Source: JAFAGX01 sp035624215 (GTDB lineage: Bacteria; Acidobacteriota; Terriglobia; Terriglobales; Acidobacteriaceae). From it: a stretch of DNA of 64,000 bases. Positions 42,719 through 51,886 of the stretch are shown here, piece by piece. Where the stretch lies: assembly GCA_035624215.1 (NCBI GenBank), contig DASPRY010000175.1, forward strand, positions 1 through 64,000, written 5' to 3'. Each line of letters starts with the position of its first letter. The first letter of the stretch is position 1. The notes below the pieces were generated by a model. It searched no databases. It was not told the DNA's origin and saw nothing but the letters and a program-made list of their open reading frames with translations. Both the position numbers and the translations under genes were made by a program.

Positions 42719-44002
42719 TCACGCCGCCGCAGTAGCCGTCGTTATGGTTTCTAACCCATGCCCCTGGGGGCCAGTTTCGCGCTGGCGCAGTAGGAAAGCG
42801 AAAAACATGCCCATGAATCCCAATATGGAGAAGATCCACATGCCCAAGTGGTATCCCGCGGGATTTTGGGGGCCTGCATGGCTATAATCATTGGCCCATC
42901 CCACTAATAAGTTGAACCCGGCCAAACCAATGTTTTGGATCATGGTCATGAGGCCGTAGGCGGTTCCCAGCTTGGATTGATCCACAATATAGGCAACCGA
43001 CGGCCACATGACCGCTGGAATCAGGGAGAAGGCAACTCCCATCATCGCCATCGGGACATAAAGACTGATATGTGTGTAGGCCATCATCAGGTAAACCGGG
43101 ATCAGGAGCATCGAACCCAGCATCATGAGCAGAGCACGTTTACCCAGCTTGTCGACGAACAAGCCGAATGCGGGTGTACCGAACATTGTGAACGCTGTCA
43201 GAATGCTAACCAGGAAGCCGCCCAGCTGGCGGGATGTTCCATGGGCTTCTATAAAAAATTTAATGGCGAAGGTTTCGAAGGGAAAAATTGCCGAATAAAA
43301 CACGATGCACAGTGCCACGATGTACCAATAGGAGAGGCCGAACTTGTAGATATCACTGAATACCACTTTATCGGTGAAACCTTGCTGGCCCACTTCAAAC
43401 TTTTTCTCTGCGTAGGCTTCCATGATCCAGTACACGATAGCTCCAGTCACGCAGAAGGTACCGAAACCGACCGAAATCAGCAGTGGATTACGCCAGTTCG
43501 TGTAGGCGGAACTGGCCCAGGTAGGAGAATTCTGGGCCAGCCAGGAGCCAAAGCGGGCAATCATCAGATTAATGCCAAAAGCGAAGCTCAGCTCTTTGCC
43601 GCGGAACCATTTCGCTATCGCCGTGGTGACGGCGACAATGAGCGACTCCGCCCCTAAACCGAAAATCAGCCGCCCGCTTGCCATGACAGACAGAGCCGGG
43701 GAGAGAACCGTGACGACAGCCCCAATCAGGCAAAGCGTACCGAAAATAAAAATCGATTTCCGCGTGCCGATGCGGTCAACGATATAGCCTCCGATCAGCA
43801 CCATGACCACGTTCGGAATGCTGTAAATGGCTTGCAGCAAACCAATATTCGAGTCCGAAAAATGGAGCTGTCGGGCCAGGAGATCGGCCAACGGTGCAAT
43901 GCAGTCATATACGTAGTAGTTCCCAAACATCGCCAGGCTGATGAAGATGAGGACTGTCCAGCGATATAGGGCCGAAGGTCGGCGAGGACCAGTTTCTGGC
44001 AT
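42719..44002 (-). CDS. MFS transporter, MFSD1-like
   Basis: This 427-residue permease has about 12 helices. The start at the ATG giving MPETGPRRPS is chosen because the longer frame adds only a polar N-terminus. Motif A-like GGYIVDRIGTRKS lies between helices 2 and 3, and the segment NIGLLQAIYSIPNVVMVLIGG matches the MFSD1 / lysosomal dipeptide-porter type of MFS. The bacterial relatives have unknown substrates. It stands alone, divergent from the CBS gene. Confidence 0.75.
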   Translation of the reverse strand: MPETGPRRPSALYRWTVLIFISLAMFGNYYVYDCIAPLADLLARQLHFSDSNIGLLQAIYSIPNVVMVLIGGYIVDRIGTRKSIFIFGTLCLIGAVVTVLSPALSVMASGRLIFGLGAESLIVAVTTAIAKWFRGKELSFAFGINLMIARFGSWLAQNSPTWASSAYTNWRNPLLISVGFGTFCVTGAIVYWIMEAYAEKKFEVGQQGFTDKVVFSDIYKFGLSYWYIVALCIVFYSAIFPFETFAIKFFIEAHGTSRQLGGFLVSILTAFTMFGTPAFGLFVDKLGKRALLMMLGSMLLIPVYLMMAYTHISLYVPMAMMGVAFSLIPAVMWPSVAYIVDQSKLGTAYGLMTMIQNIGLAGFNLLVGWANDYSHAGPQNPAGYHLGMWIFSILGFMGMFFAFLLRQRETGPQGHGLETITTATAAA

Positions 44003-44230
44003 CAGTGCTCCCAATAAGTTCGGGTGAACAGAACCCACGAAGATAGCAGAACCAGACTGGGAATCGTACTGGTCATATTCAAGCAAAACGCAAATGAAGC
44101 GGAGTGGCGTAATCGTTTGGCTGCAACTGGCGTTTGTGTTTTCATGCGGCAGCCGCCATGATAGAGTGTTCCAACCCGGCGGCTGGCGGGCCGAAGCCGG
44201 TCACGCAAGCCGATTTGAAGGAGCATACCC

Positions 44231-44641
44231 ATGGCGCCGATTTACGATCTCGTCAAGGAACGCCGCATCTACTCGATAAACGCTGATGCCACAGTTCTGG
44301 AGGCCGCTCGTTTCATGATGGAGCATAACATCGGTGCGCTGCCGGTTTTGCGCGATGGCGACCTGGCCGGTATCTTTTCTGAACGCGACATCATGAATCG
44401 CGTGGTCGCCATCGGCCGCATGCCCGGAACCACCAAGGTTTCTGAGGTTATGACCCCCAATCCAAAATCAGTCAGCGTCGACGAAAGCATCGAAAATAGC
44501 CTCTTTCTGATGCGCGAGTTCGGCTTTCGACATCTGCCCATTGTGGATGGCAAGCAGCTGAAGGGCTTGGTTTCGTTGCGTGATCTTCTATTGCGCTATT
44601 TTTCACAGAAGGAAGCGGAAGCCAGGCGCATCGCCTCCTGA
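44231..44641 (+). CDS. Tandem CBS-domain protein
   Basis: This 136-residue cytosolic protein consists only of two CBS domains: one around ATVLEAARFMMEHNIGALPVL and one around ESIENSLFLMREFGFRHLPIV. Such pairs (a Bateman module) bind adenosine nucleotides and regulate partner enzymes or channels; no partner domain is present. GAAGGAG lies eight bases before the ATG. It stands alone. Confidence 0.88.
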   Translation: MAPIYDLVKERRIYSINADATVLEAARFMMEHNIGALPVLRDGDLAGIFSERDIMNRVVAIGRMPGTTKVSEVMTPNPKSVSVDESIENSLFLMREFGFRHLPIVDGKQLKGLVSLRDLLLRYFSQKEAEARRIAS

Positions 44642-44780
44642 GTCAAGGCTCAACCGCTCACCCTCGGCGCTGGATCAGATCGCCGCGGCTCGCGGTAACG
44701 CGATTGGAAACTCCACCGATCGACCTTCAATCGGACCGCAAAATTGCGCCGGATTTGCGAATGACCGGCCTCCCGACCGC

Positions 44781-44912
44781 TCAGCGAAACAGAGTCTTCG
44801 AATATTTGTCGGCTTTTTGCATTGCTCGACGACGACGCCAGTATCTAGCAAATCGCTGCACAGGGAAGAATAACCAAAGCGCAAGCACCGCAACTGCGAT
44901 CAGAGACTTCAT
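44781..44912 (-). CDS. 43-residue single-pass membrane peptide downstream of the RND pump
   Basis: This small ORF starts 42 bases after the RND pump stop. A GGAG lies seven bases before the ATG. The peptide has a hydrophobic segment (LIAVAVLALWLFFPV) followed by a basic tail (ARYWRRRRAMQKADKY), which gives an N-out or N-in single-pass topology with positive-inside basic residues. It is too short for most ORF calls. Small single-pass peptides often act as accessory subunits of RND pumps (compare AcrZ with AcrB), so it may be an accessory of the Czc-type pump; this is inference. Confidence 0.55.
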   Translation of the reverse strand: MKSLIAVAVLALWLFFPVQRFARYWRRRRAMQKADKYSKTLFR

Positions 44913-44954
44913 GCCACAACTCCAACAAACCAAGCATTCCCGGAACGGGACACC

Positions 44955-47900
44955 CTAATCTATGTGTTCGCCTTCTTCGAACAAGTTCTCGCCAGCCGGA
45001 AGCACGTCGCGATCGCCGGCGATCCACACGTACAAAGTCGGCAGCAGGAAGATGCTCATCACGAGGGCTGCCATCAGGCCTCCCACAATGACGATCGCGA
45101 ACGGTCGCTGCGAGTCCGACCCGATCGCATGCGACATGGCGGCTGGCAGCAATCCCAGAGTTGCCACTAGCATGGTCATCATGATGGGCCGTAGTCTCAA
45201 GACAGCTCCCTCCACCGCTGCATCTTCGATGGAATAGCGTCGGGCACGAAGCTGGTTGATGTACTCCAGCATGATCACGCCGGTTTGTACGCACACCCCG
45301 AAAAGTGCCAGAAAGCCGACGCCTGAAGAGACACTGAAGTTCGTGCCGGTAATCAGAAGAGCGAGCAGACCGCCAATGGGCGCAACCGCGATGTTCGCCA
45401 TGATCAACAGCGCCCATTTAAAGGACTTGAACATCGTGTAGAGAATGATGAAGATGATCAGAACGGTGATGGGGAGCACAATGAGCAACCTGGCATTGGC
45501 CCGTTTCGCGCTGGCATATTCTCCTTCCCAGCCGAGGTGGTATCCCAGCGGCAATTTCACCTGCTCGTCGACCTTTCTCATGGCCTCTTCCACCGTGCTG
45601 CCCAAGTCACGGCCACGCACGCTGTACTTAATTGCGATATAGCGCTGATTGGCTTCACGATAAATTTCAGAGCCGCCATCCACGATCTTGATGTGGCAAA
45701 GTTGAGCGAGCGACACGCGTTCGCTGCTGGGCGAAAGCAGACGGATTTGCTCGATGGCGTCCATGGTGTCGCGGTATTGCGGGAGGTAACGGAGGACCAG
45801 GTCATAGCGCGCTTCCCCTCGCAGGACCTGCGTCAGAGCATTGCCGCCCACTGCGGTCTGTATCGCATCCTGTACGTCCGAGACATTGATCTGATAGCGC
45901 GCCGCGGCTTCCCGGTCCACCGTCACGTTCAGATTGGGCTGCCCCAACACGCGGAATACCCCGAGGTCCTCAACTCCTCTTACCCCGCGCATGATGCCGA
46001 CTGTCTGGTCGGCTTTTTCCTCGAGCACTTTCAAGTCATCGCCATAAATCTTGGTAGCCAGCTCTCCCTTGACACCGCTCACCGCCTCTTCCATGTTGTC
46101 CTCGATGGGTTGGGAGAACCCCCAGACCACACCGGGGATTTTGTTAAGTTCGCGATTCATGGCAGCAATGAGTTCGTCTTTGTTCTGGTGAAACACCGGC
46201 CGCCATTGCTCTTTTGGTTTCAGATCCACAAAGTACTCGGTGTTGAAGAAGCCGGTGGTATCGGTTCCATCGTCCGGACGACCAACTTGGCTGGTGCATT
46301 GCGGAACTTCAGGAAAAGAGCAGAGCAAAACACGAGCCTGATTGGCTACGCGGATGCCTTCCCCCGGTCCGGTGCTTGGCGCCAGTGTCCCACGGACCCA
46401 GAGCGCCCCTTCGTCCAAGTGCGGCAGGAATTCGGAACCAATGGCGCCCCCAAAGGCGAGATAAGCCGCTAGCACAATTCCGCCGGCGGCCACACCCACC
46501 GTCGTCGCGCGGTGGCGAATCGCCCAGCGGACGGCATTGCGATAGCGCACAGTGATGAAAGACATCACCGGGTTGCGCCACTCTTTGGCTCCCTTCGCGA
46601 ATGCGAAGCTGGCCAGCACCGGGGCGATCACGATTGAGAAAAGCAACGCGCCGAGCAGAGCGAAGGCAACCGTCCAGGCCATGGGATGGAACAGCCGGCC
46701 TTCCACCCGCTGCAAGGTGAAAATTGGCAAATAAGCTGTAATGATGATGGCGATGGCAAAAAAAACTGGCCGTTGCACTTCGTGGGCGGCATCGCCAATT
46801 CGTTCGGTCGGGGTCCTCGTCCCGTTGGTGTGGCTCAGATGGCGGACGATATTTTCGATCATCACCACCGCGCCATCCACCACCATGCCGAAATCCAGCG
46901 CTCCCAGCGACAACAGGTTGGCGGGAATACGTCTCAAATCCAGGCAAATCGCGGCAAACAGGAGAGAGAAGGGAATCGTTATCGCAACGATCAGTGCACC
47001 CCGGAAGTTGCCCAGAAACAAAAACAGAATGACCGATACCAGGATCATTCCTTCCGTGAGGTTGTGAAGCACAGTGTGAGTGGTGAAGTGAACCAGGTCG
47101 CTCCGATCGATGAACGGAAAGACCTTCACGCCAGGGGGCAGGATGTGATTGTTTAGCTCCTCGACTTTTTTGTGAATTCCTTCGAGCGCCGTTTGCGCGA
47201 CCGCGCCCTTTCGCAATAGCACGATGCCCGAGACCACATCATCGTTGTCGATGATTCTGGCATTCGCGTGAGCCGCCCTGCCGAACTGGCCCAACCGAAT
47301 CTTCGGCCCCTGGTCCACCACGGCAATATCTCTCATGTGCAGGGGCGTGCCGTTCTTGGCGAAGATTACGGTCTCGGCAATGTCATGGGAATGCCCTACC
47401 AGCCCTACCTCGCGCACATTGATCTGCTGCAATCCCGCCTGGATAAAGCTGCCTCCAGCATTTGCGTTGTTATTGGAGAGCTGTTGTTCGACCTGCGCCA
47501 GGTTCAGTCCATAGGCCACTAGCTTGTTTGGATCGAGACGAACCTGATATTCCCGGGTCGGACCGCCAAAGCTGGCGACGTCCACGATGTCCGGCACCGC
47601 TTTGAAATTCTTTTCGATGGCCCAATCTTCTATGGATTTCAGTTCCATCGGGTCGTAGGCGGGATTAGTGCTGTGCAAGGTAAAAAAATAAATTTGGCCG
47701 ACGGGGCTCCAATCCGTCCCCATCATCGGCGTCACGTTCGGGGGAAGCGTAACCTCGCTCAGTCTTTCCAGGACCCGCTCCCGGTTCCAGGCGTTGTCGG
47801 ATTCATCGGAGAAGATCAGCTTTACGTCGGAAAGCCCGAAAAGCGAGAACGAACGCAGATGCACCACGTCCGGGATGCCGTTCATGCCGATCTCCAGCGG

Positions 47901-48101
47901 AATCGTGACCTGCTGTTCAATCTGTTCCGCCGAAATTCCCGGCCATTGCGTGATGATGTCAACGTAGTTGTCGGCTACATCGGGATACGCCTCAATCGGC
48001 AATCTCTCGAAAGAAACGATACCCGCAGCGAAGAGAATGACTGCCAGCGCCAGCACCAGGAGCCGGTTGTTGAGAGCGAAATCGACGACTCGACGAATCA
48101 T
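44955..48101 (-). CDS. czcA: Heavy-metal efflux RND pump, CzcA type
   Basis: This 1048-residue inner-membrane RND pump has 12 helices and two large periplasmic loops. The proton-relay motif in helix 4 reads ALDFGMVVDGAVVMIEN with D403, D409 and E416. This is the HME1 pattern (Zn/Co/Cd; DFGxxxDGAxxxxEN), not the AIGxxxDAAxxxIEN form of the Cu/Ag pump CusA. The ATG directly follows the adaptor stop. It forms the Czc-type tripartite exporter with the two upstream genes and is followed by a 43-residue membrane peptide. Confidence 0.93.
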   Translation of the reverse strand: MIRRVVDFALNNRLLVLALAVILFAAGIVSFERLPIEAYPDVADNYVDIITQWPGISAEQIEQQVTIPLEIGMNGIPDVVHLRSFSLFGLSDVKLIFSDESDNAWNRERVLERLSEVTLPPNVTPMMGTDWSPVGQIYFFTLHSTNPAYDPMELKSIEDWAIEKNFKAVPDIVDVASFGGPTREYQVRLDPNKLVAYGLNLAQVEQQLSNNNANAGGSFIQAGLQQINVREVGLVGHSHDIAETVIFAKNGTPLHMRDIAVVDQGPKIRLGQFGRAAHANARIIDNDDVVSGIVLLRKGAVAQTALEGIHKKVEELNNHILPPGVKVFPFIDRSDLVHFTTHTVLHNLTEGMILVSVILFLFLGNFRGALIVAITIPFSLLFAAICLDLRRIPANLLSLGALDFGMVVDGAVVMIENIVRHLSHTNGTRTPTERIGDAAHEVQRPVFFAIAIIITAYLPIFTLQRVEGRLFHPMAWTVAFALLGALLFSIVIAPVLASFAFAKGAKEWRNPVMSFITVRYRNAVRWAIRHRATTVGVAAGGIVLAAYLAFGGAIGSEFLPHLDEGALWVRGTLAPSTGPGEGIRVANQARVLLCSFPEVPQCTSQVGRPDDGTDTTGFFNTEYFVDLKPKEQWRPVFHQNKDELIAAMNRELNKIPGVVWGFSQPIEDNMEEAVSGVKGELATKIYGDDLKVLEEKADQTVGIMRGVRGVEDLGVFRVLGQPNLNVTVDREAAARYQINVSDVQDAIQTAVGGNALTQVLRGEARYDLVLRYLPQYRDTMDAIEQIRLLSPSSERVSLAQLCHIKIVDGGSEIYREANQRYIAIKYSVRGRDLGSTVEEAMRKVDEQVKLPLGYHLGWEGEYASAKRANARLLIVLPITVLIIFIILYTMFKSFKWALLIMANIAVAPIGGLLALLITGTNFSVSSGVGFLALFGVCVQTGVIMLEYINQLRARRYSIEDAAVEGAVLRLRPIMMTMLVATLGLLPAAMSHAIGSDSQRPFAIVIVGGLMAALVMSIFLLPTLYVWIAGDRDVLPAGENLFEEGEHID

Positions 48102-49250
48102 CTACTGCTCCACAGTGTTCTGCAGTGGAAGTGCATTGGAGACCACTTGGTCACCCGGTTTGAGGCCGGAAACAATTTCCTGCAGGTCGCCGGGAAGCGT
48201 ATTTCCGGTCACCACCTCAAGTCGTTTGAAGTGACGCCCGCTTACCGGCGCATACACCCACGCGCGATCATGCAGGTAGAGAACCGCAGTTTTGGGTATG
48301 GCCGCGTGGGTCTCAGCCAGCCTGCCGTAGAAGGTCGCGGTAACAAACATCCCCACGCGCATCAACCCCGGATTCGCGACCTCGATTCGAACCTTGGCGG
48401 TACGAATGTTCGGATCCAGAATGGGCAACACGTTGTCGATCCGCCCTTTGAATACCTGCCCGGGATAAGCGTTGAGGCGGATATCTGCCGACTCGCCAAC
48501 GTGCACCGCATCGAGATCATTTTCGTAAACATCGCACATGATCCAGACGTAAGTGAGATCGGAAATGGTGAACGGGTTCGGCCCGGAAAGGCCCTGCACG
48601 CCCCCCGCGTTCGTGATCTGCTGGTCGGTAATAACTCCGGAGATAGGCGCAACCACGTCAACTATCGCCGACGGGTGATCTTTGTCCACGCCAAGCAGAC
48701 GTAATTGTTCAAGAGCGGCGTTGAGATCAGCCTTCGCGTCATCCTCTGCATCCTCGGCAATCTCAAGTGCGCTCTTGGCGATTGCCCCCTTGTCGTAAAG
48801 AGTTTGGGCGCGCTTGAGCTGGACCAGGGCCAGTCGTTCGTCGTTCACGGCTTTGAGATAAGTTTGGTAAGCGCCCGAGACATCGTTGCTTTGGACTCGC
48901 AGCAACAACTGTCCTTTTTTCACCACGTCGCCCAGCTTGGCTTTCACCTCAACGACCCGTCCTGCGGCGAGCGAGATCACAGGAACAGCACGGGCAATGT
49001 CGGGTTGTACTACGCCGGTTACATTCAGGCTGGGAGTCGCTTTGTAGGCGACCGCGGTTACCAGCGGGAACTGTTCCGGGTGGTCCACCTGAAAGTTATT
49101 GGGGTCGAAGTCCGGTTGGACCACCGTCTGCGGCGGGGCTTCTGCCTGTGTGTTCGCTTTCCCCGAGCTGCAACCGAGCGAGACCATGCCGAAACTGACG
49201 CAAATTGAAATCATCAGCGCCAACCCCGCGAGTTTGAAGGTCATTTTCAC
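48102..49250 (-). CDS. czcB: RND periplasmic adaptor, CzcB type
   Basis: This 382-residue membrane-fusion protein is likely a lipoprotein: the N-terminal hydrophobic segment ends in VSLGCSSGKA, a good lipobox with Cys. A coiled-coil hairpin (about 120-200), lipoyl halves (VVEVKAKLGDVVKKGQLLLR; VVAPISGVITDQQITN) and the barrel / C-terminal domain follow. Its GTG start overlaps the stop of the outer-membrane gene (GTGA). It links pump and outer-membrane channel. Confidence 0.9.
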   Translation of the reverse strand: MKMTFKLAGLALMISICVSFGMVSLGCSSGKANTQAEAPPQTVVQPDFDPNNFQVDHPEQFPLVTAVAYKATPSLNVTGVVQPDIARAVPVISLAAGRVVEVKAKLGDVVKKGQLLLRVQSNDVSGAYQTYLKAVNDERLALVQLKRAQTLYDKGAIAKSALEIAEDAEDDAKADLNAALEQLRLLGVDKDHPSAIVDVVAPISGVITDQQITNAGGVQGLSGPNPFTISDLTYVWIMCDVYENDLDAVHVGESADIRLNAYPGQVFKGRIDNVLPILDPNIRTAKVRIEVANPGLMRVGMFVTATFYGRLAETHAAIPKTAVLYLHDRAWVYAPVSGRHFKRLEVVTGNTLPGDLQEIVSGLKPGDQVVSNALPLQNTVEQ

Positions 49251-50530
49251 GGGATCACCTCCCGGCCCACGGCCATATTCAGTTGAGCGGCGGCCGTAAG
49301 ATAAGAACCCACTAAATTGACGTAGTTCAGTTGCACGCTGCGATAGTCCGCCTCGGCGTTCAGGAAATCCAGCAGCGAGGCGCCGCCATTGCGATAGGAA
49401 AAGAAAATGGTGTCACGAACATGGACAGACTCCTGCAGGTACTTGGCTTTGTATGGCCGCAGGAGCATCAGCGTGCTGTTCACCGTAGCGTAGCCGGAGT
49501 CGACGTCACTCAGAACGGACGCTTCGGTCGCATCCCGCAAGCGTTGGGTGCGGGTAATGTCCAGCTGGGTGCGCAACTTCTCACCCTGATTACGGTCGAA
49601 AACTCGCAGTGGAACGCTGACGCTGACTCCCAGGGTGTTGATGGCTACAGGATTGTTGGTCGAGGCGTTATGGGTGTACCACGCCGAAAGGGTCGGGTCG
49701 GTCGAGCCATTTGAAACGGCCAACTTGTGGTCAGTTTCAGCTTTGTCGATCGCTTCCACCGCCGCCTTCAGATCGGGGCGTGTATCAAAGGCGATTTTCC
49801 GCAGCTCTTCGGGTGGCAACAGTTGATCGCTGAAATCATATGTGCCGGAAACATCGAATTGCTCGATGGGAGTTCGCTCGTTCAGCAAGGCGAGCAATTG
49901 AATCTTTGCGGTGCGCAGATTGACTTCGGCAGTTTGCAGGTCGGACTCATATTGCACCCGTTGCAGCTCCAGGCGCTCAAGGTCGATCTGCGCGATATCA
50001 CCTGCCTGGAAACGGTCTCGACTGATCTGCAGGACCCGATCGTAATAGGCGAGATTGTCTTTAGCCAACTGCAGCACCGCTTTGGCCTGCAAAGTCGAGA
50101 CAAACGCCGTCCGCAGAGTAAACAACAGGGTGCGGTCCAGGTCGGCATGGCTGTACTCGGCGACTAGTGTCCCCTTTTTCGCGCTTTCCAGACGCAATTC
50201 CCGCTTGTGCCGCCGCTCGTGCAAATAGCTGATGCCGGGCGATTCAAACGTACCGGCGAACGGCTCCCACAAACCATCGTGAGGAGCAATTTGTGTCCCA
50301 TCGACCGTCAGATTGAAGCTGGGATTCGGCCGGAGATGTGCAGTGATCTCCTCAGCCTTTGATTCATCGACACTCAGTTGGTCAGCTAGCAGAGTGGGAT
50401 TTGCGCTCTCAAAGCGGCTGCGCACTTGCTGCCACGTGAGCGCTTGCTGCGCGCCCGCCCGCTCAGAAAGACCAAAGACGAGAAACAGCGCGGAATAAAG
50501 CCAAAGTGTTTTTTGCATCCATAACTCCAT
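49247..50530 (-). CDS. czcC: Outer-membrane channel of the RND exporter, CzcC type
   Basis: This outer-membrane efflux protein of about 427 residues belongs to the TolC/CzcC type, with a signal peptide (MQKTLWLYSALFLVFGLSERA region) cut near GAQQ. Two halves of coiled-coil helices follow, including QISRDRFQAGDIAQIDLERLEL. The ATG at 50530 has GAGG five bases before it; a second ATG 12 bases later with GGAG is equally good. It heads the Czc-type operon, after the small two-helix protein. Confidence 0.88.
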   Translation of the reverse strand: MELWMQKTLWLYSALFLVFGLSERAGAQQALTWQQVRSRFESANPTLLADQLSVDESKAEEITAHLRPNPSFNLTVDGTQIAPHDGLWEPFAGTFESPGISYLHERRHKRELRLESAKKGTLVAEYSHADLDRTLLFTLRTAFVSTLQAKAVLQLAKDNLAYYDRVLQISRDRFQAGDIAQIDLERLELQRVQYESDLQTAEVNLRTAKIQLLALLNERTPIEQFDVSGTYDFSDQLLPPEELRKIAFDTRPDLKAAVEAIDKAETDHKLAVSNGSTDPTLSAWYTHNASTNNPVAINTLGVSVSVPLRVFDRNQGEKLRTQLDITRTQRLRDATEASVLSDVDSGYATVNSTLMLLRPYKAKYLQESVHVRDTIFFSYRNGGASLLDFLNAEADYRSVQLNYVNLVGSYLTAAAQLNMAVGREVIP

Positions 50531-50635
50531 CAATTCCTCTGTGCCTGGCTAAGCTGTGCGCACAGCAGACCACGCAGAGCAAAGGCCAGGTAAAGGGAAT
50601 CTCTGATCCAGGAGCTAGCACAATCAGCGAGCTGA

Positions 50636-51061
50636 CTAGGAAACAGCGTAGCTCGGAGGTCCGCGCGAGAGACGATAGCCGACGGGAACGGCTACGGGTA
50701 ACGCGGTGGATACGGTGCAAACTAGCCCACAGGGTTCATCCGAAGGAACCAAAGTGAGAGCGGCATGTTGAGCCAGAATCGTTCTGCTCCCATGTGCCCA
50801 GAGGTAGGACCTGCCTGAGGCAAAAGAGTGTTTAAGCTGGCGACCGGAAGGGTTGGATTCCTCCATCTCCGGCCGCATGGCATTGAGGTCGTCAGTGGCT
50901 GACACGACCGGGAAAAGCAGGAGCAATGCGCATCCAAGAACTATGAAAGGCCGATAATGCCCCAGCCACTGCGGATACCGAACACACTTTCCCTTCCGGC
51001 ACCACATCCAAACCGCCGGTACCCCCAGCGCTACCCAGATGATGTTTAACAGCAGCTCCAT
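50636..51061 (-). CDS. Membrane protein of unknown function upstream of the metal efflux operon
   Basis: This 141-residue protein has two hydrophobic helices (about 3-20 and 39-54), a polar middle with TDDLNAMRPEMEES, and a C-terminal half rich in Ala, Leu and Val with one CGLVC pair. It has no recognised domain. It lies 105 bases before the czcC-like gene on the same strand and may be part of that operon; a metal-sensing or accessory role is possible but unproved. Because it is plainly membrane-bound with paired Cys, it is unlikely to be a shadow frame. Confidence 0.6.
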   Translation of the reverse strand: MELLLNIIWVALGVPAVWMWCRKGKCVRYPQWLGHYRPFIVLGCALLLLFPVVSATDDLNAMRPEMEESNPSGRQLKHSFASGRSYLWAHGSRTILAQHAALTLVPSDEPCGLVCTVSTALPVAVPVGYRLSRGPPSYAVS

Positions 51062-51204
51062 CTTTTATGTAGCTTTACTATAACAAAAGAACAAACCCCT
51101 GCTTGGAAACTAGCTTCAATCAGAATCCTGCGGTATACAAGGGCAAGTCAATAGGCATCAGTCGCTGTGAGGTTACCGACGGTTCGCAGCCAGAGCTTGC
51201 AGCT

Positions 51205-51741
51205 TTACGCAACTCCCCACACGTGTCCAACCACATACAAAATCACGGCAATCGCTACTGCTACCCCAAACGGAATTCTGGAAGACTCAGGATTATCCAA
51301 TGACACCTCCGCACCTGGCAGGTGCAAACTGGCCATTGCTGCCAGCATCCGCCCGATGTTGCGAAAAGTCTGGCGCACACGTTTTTTCCAGATCACCAGA
51401 ATCAGCGCCATCAATCCGGCGATGAGCACCGCAGCTAACAGAACTGTAACCAGGTGTTGGGGCCCGAGGAAGGCCCCAAGAGCGCCAATCAATTTCCAGT
51501 CCCCCGCCCCTAAGCTCCGCAGCAAAACGAAAGGGAACAGGATAAGCAGGCCCAGTCCCGCGCCCAGCAATGAGTCTCTTGTGCCCGGCCAGCCACGCGC
51601 CGTTGCATTTACCACAATTCCTAGCAGAAGACCCGGAACCGTCAGCCAATTTGGAATGCGCCGCCAGCGGTAATCAGTGTATCCGGCGATGGCGGCAATA
51701 AGTGCGGGAAGGATCCAGGCTGCTTGGCGCATTATTGCCAT
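51205..51741 (-). CDS. Type A24 prepilin peptidase (CpaA/TadV-like)
   Basis: This 178-residue integral membrane aspartic peptidase has the two catalytic Asp in the expected contexts: D23 in GYTDYRWRRIPNWLT and D82 in LGAGDWKLIG (the GxGD motif). Six hydrophobic helices are seen. It lacks the N-terminal methyltransferase domain of PilD, so it is the CpaA/TadV type that processes Flp-pilin-like substrates. No pilin or Tad gene is nearby, so the substrate is encoded elsewhere. Confidence 0.82.
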   Translation of the reverse strand: MAIMRQAAWILPALIAAIAGYTDYRWRRIPNWLTVPGLLLGIVVNATARGWPGTRDSLLGAGLGLLILFPFVLLRSLGAGDWKLIGALGAFLGPQHLVTVLLAAVLIAGLMALILVIWKKRVRQTFRNIGRMLAAMASLHLPGAEVSLDNPESSRIPFGVAVAIAVILYVVGHVWGVA

Positions 51742-51840
51742 GGCTGGGATAAGGCAAAGGGAGGGTTCCGGAGCGTGATTTGATCTGGACTGATGGGCGG
51801 ATTTTAGAATTTCAGAAGTAAGCAGTCAAATTCAGAAAAG

Positions 51841-51870
51841 AAAAAAAGACCCGGAATTCCGGGTCCTTTT
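51841..51870 (-). terminator. Rho-independent terminator after the CtpA-like protease gene
   Basis: A perfect 7-bp stem GACCCGG/CCGGGTC with loop AATT is flanked by an A-run (51841-51847) and a T-run. On the minus strand it is a stem followed by TTTTTTT, about 20 bases after the protease stop codon; the symmetry means it could also act on the plus strand. Confidence 0.85.
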
Positions 51871-51886
51871 GTGGAAAGAAATGGAG

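Noticed and set aside
44955..48101. Copper/silver pump CusA
   Set aside because: The helix-4 motif is DFGxxxDGA with D403/D409/E416, the Czc (HME1) form; the CusA form would read AIGxxxDAA.
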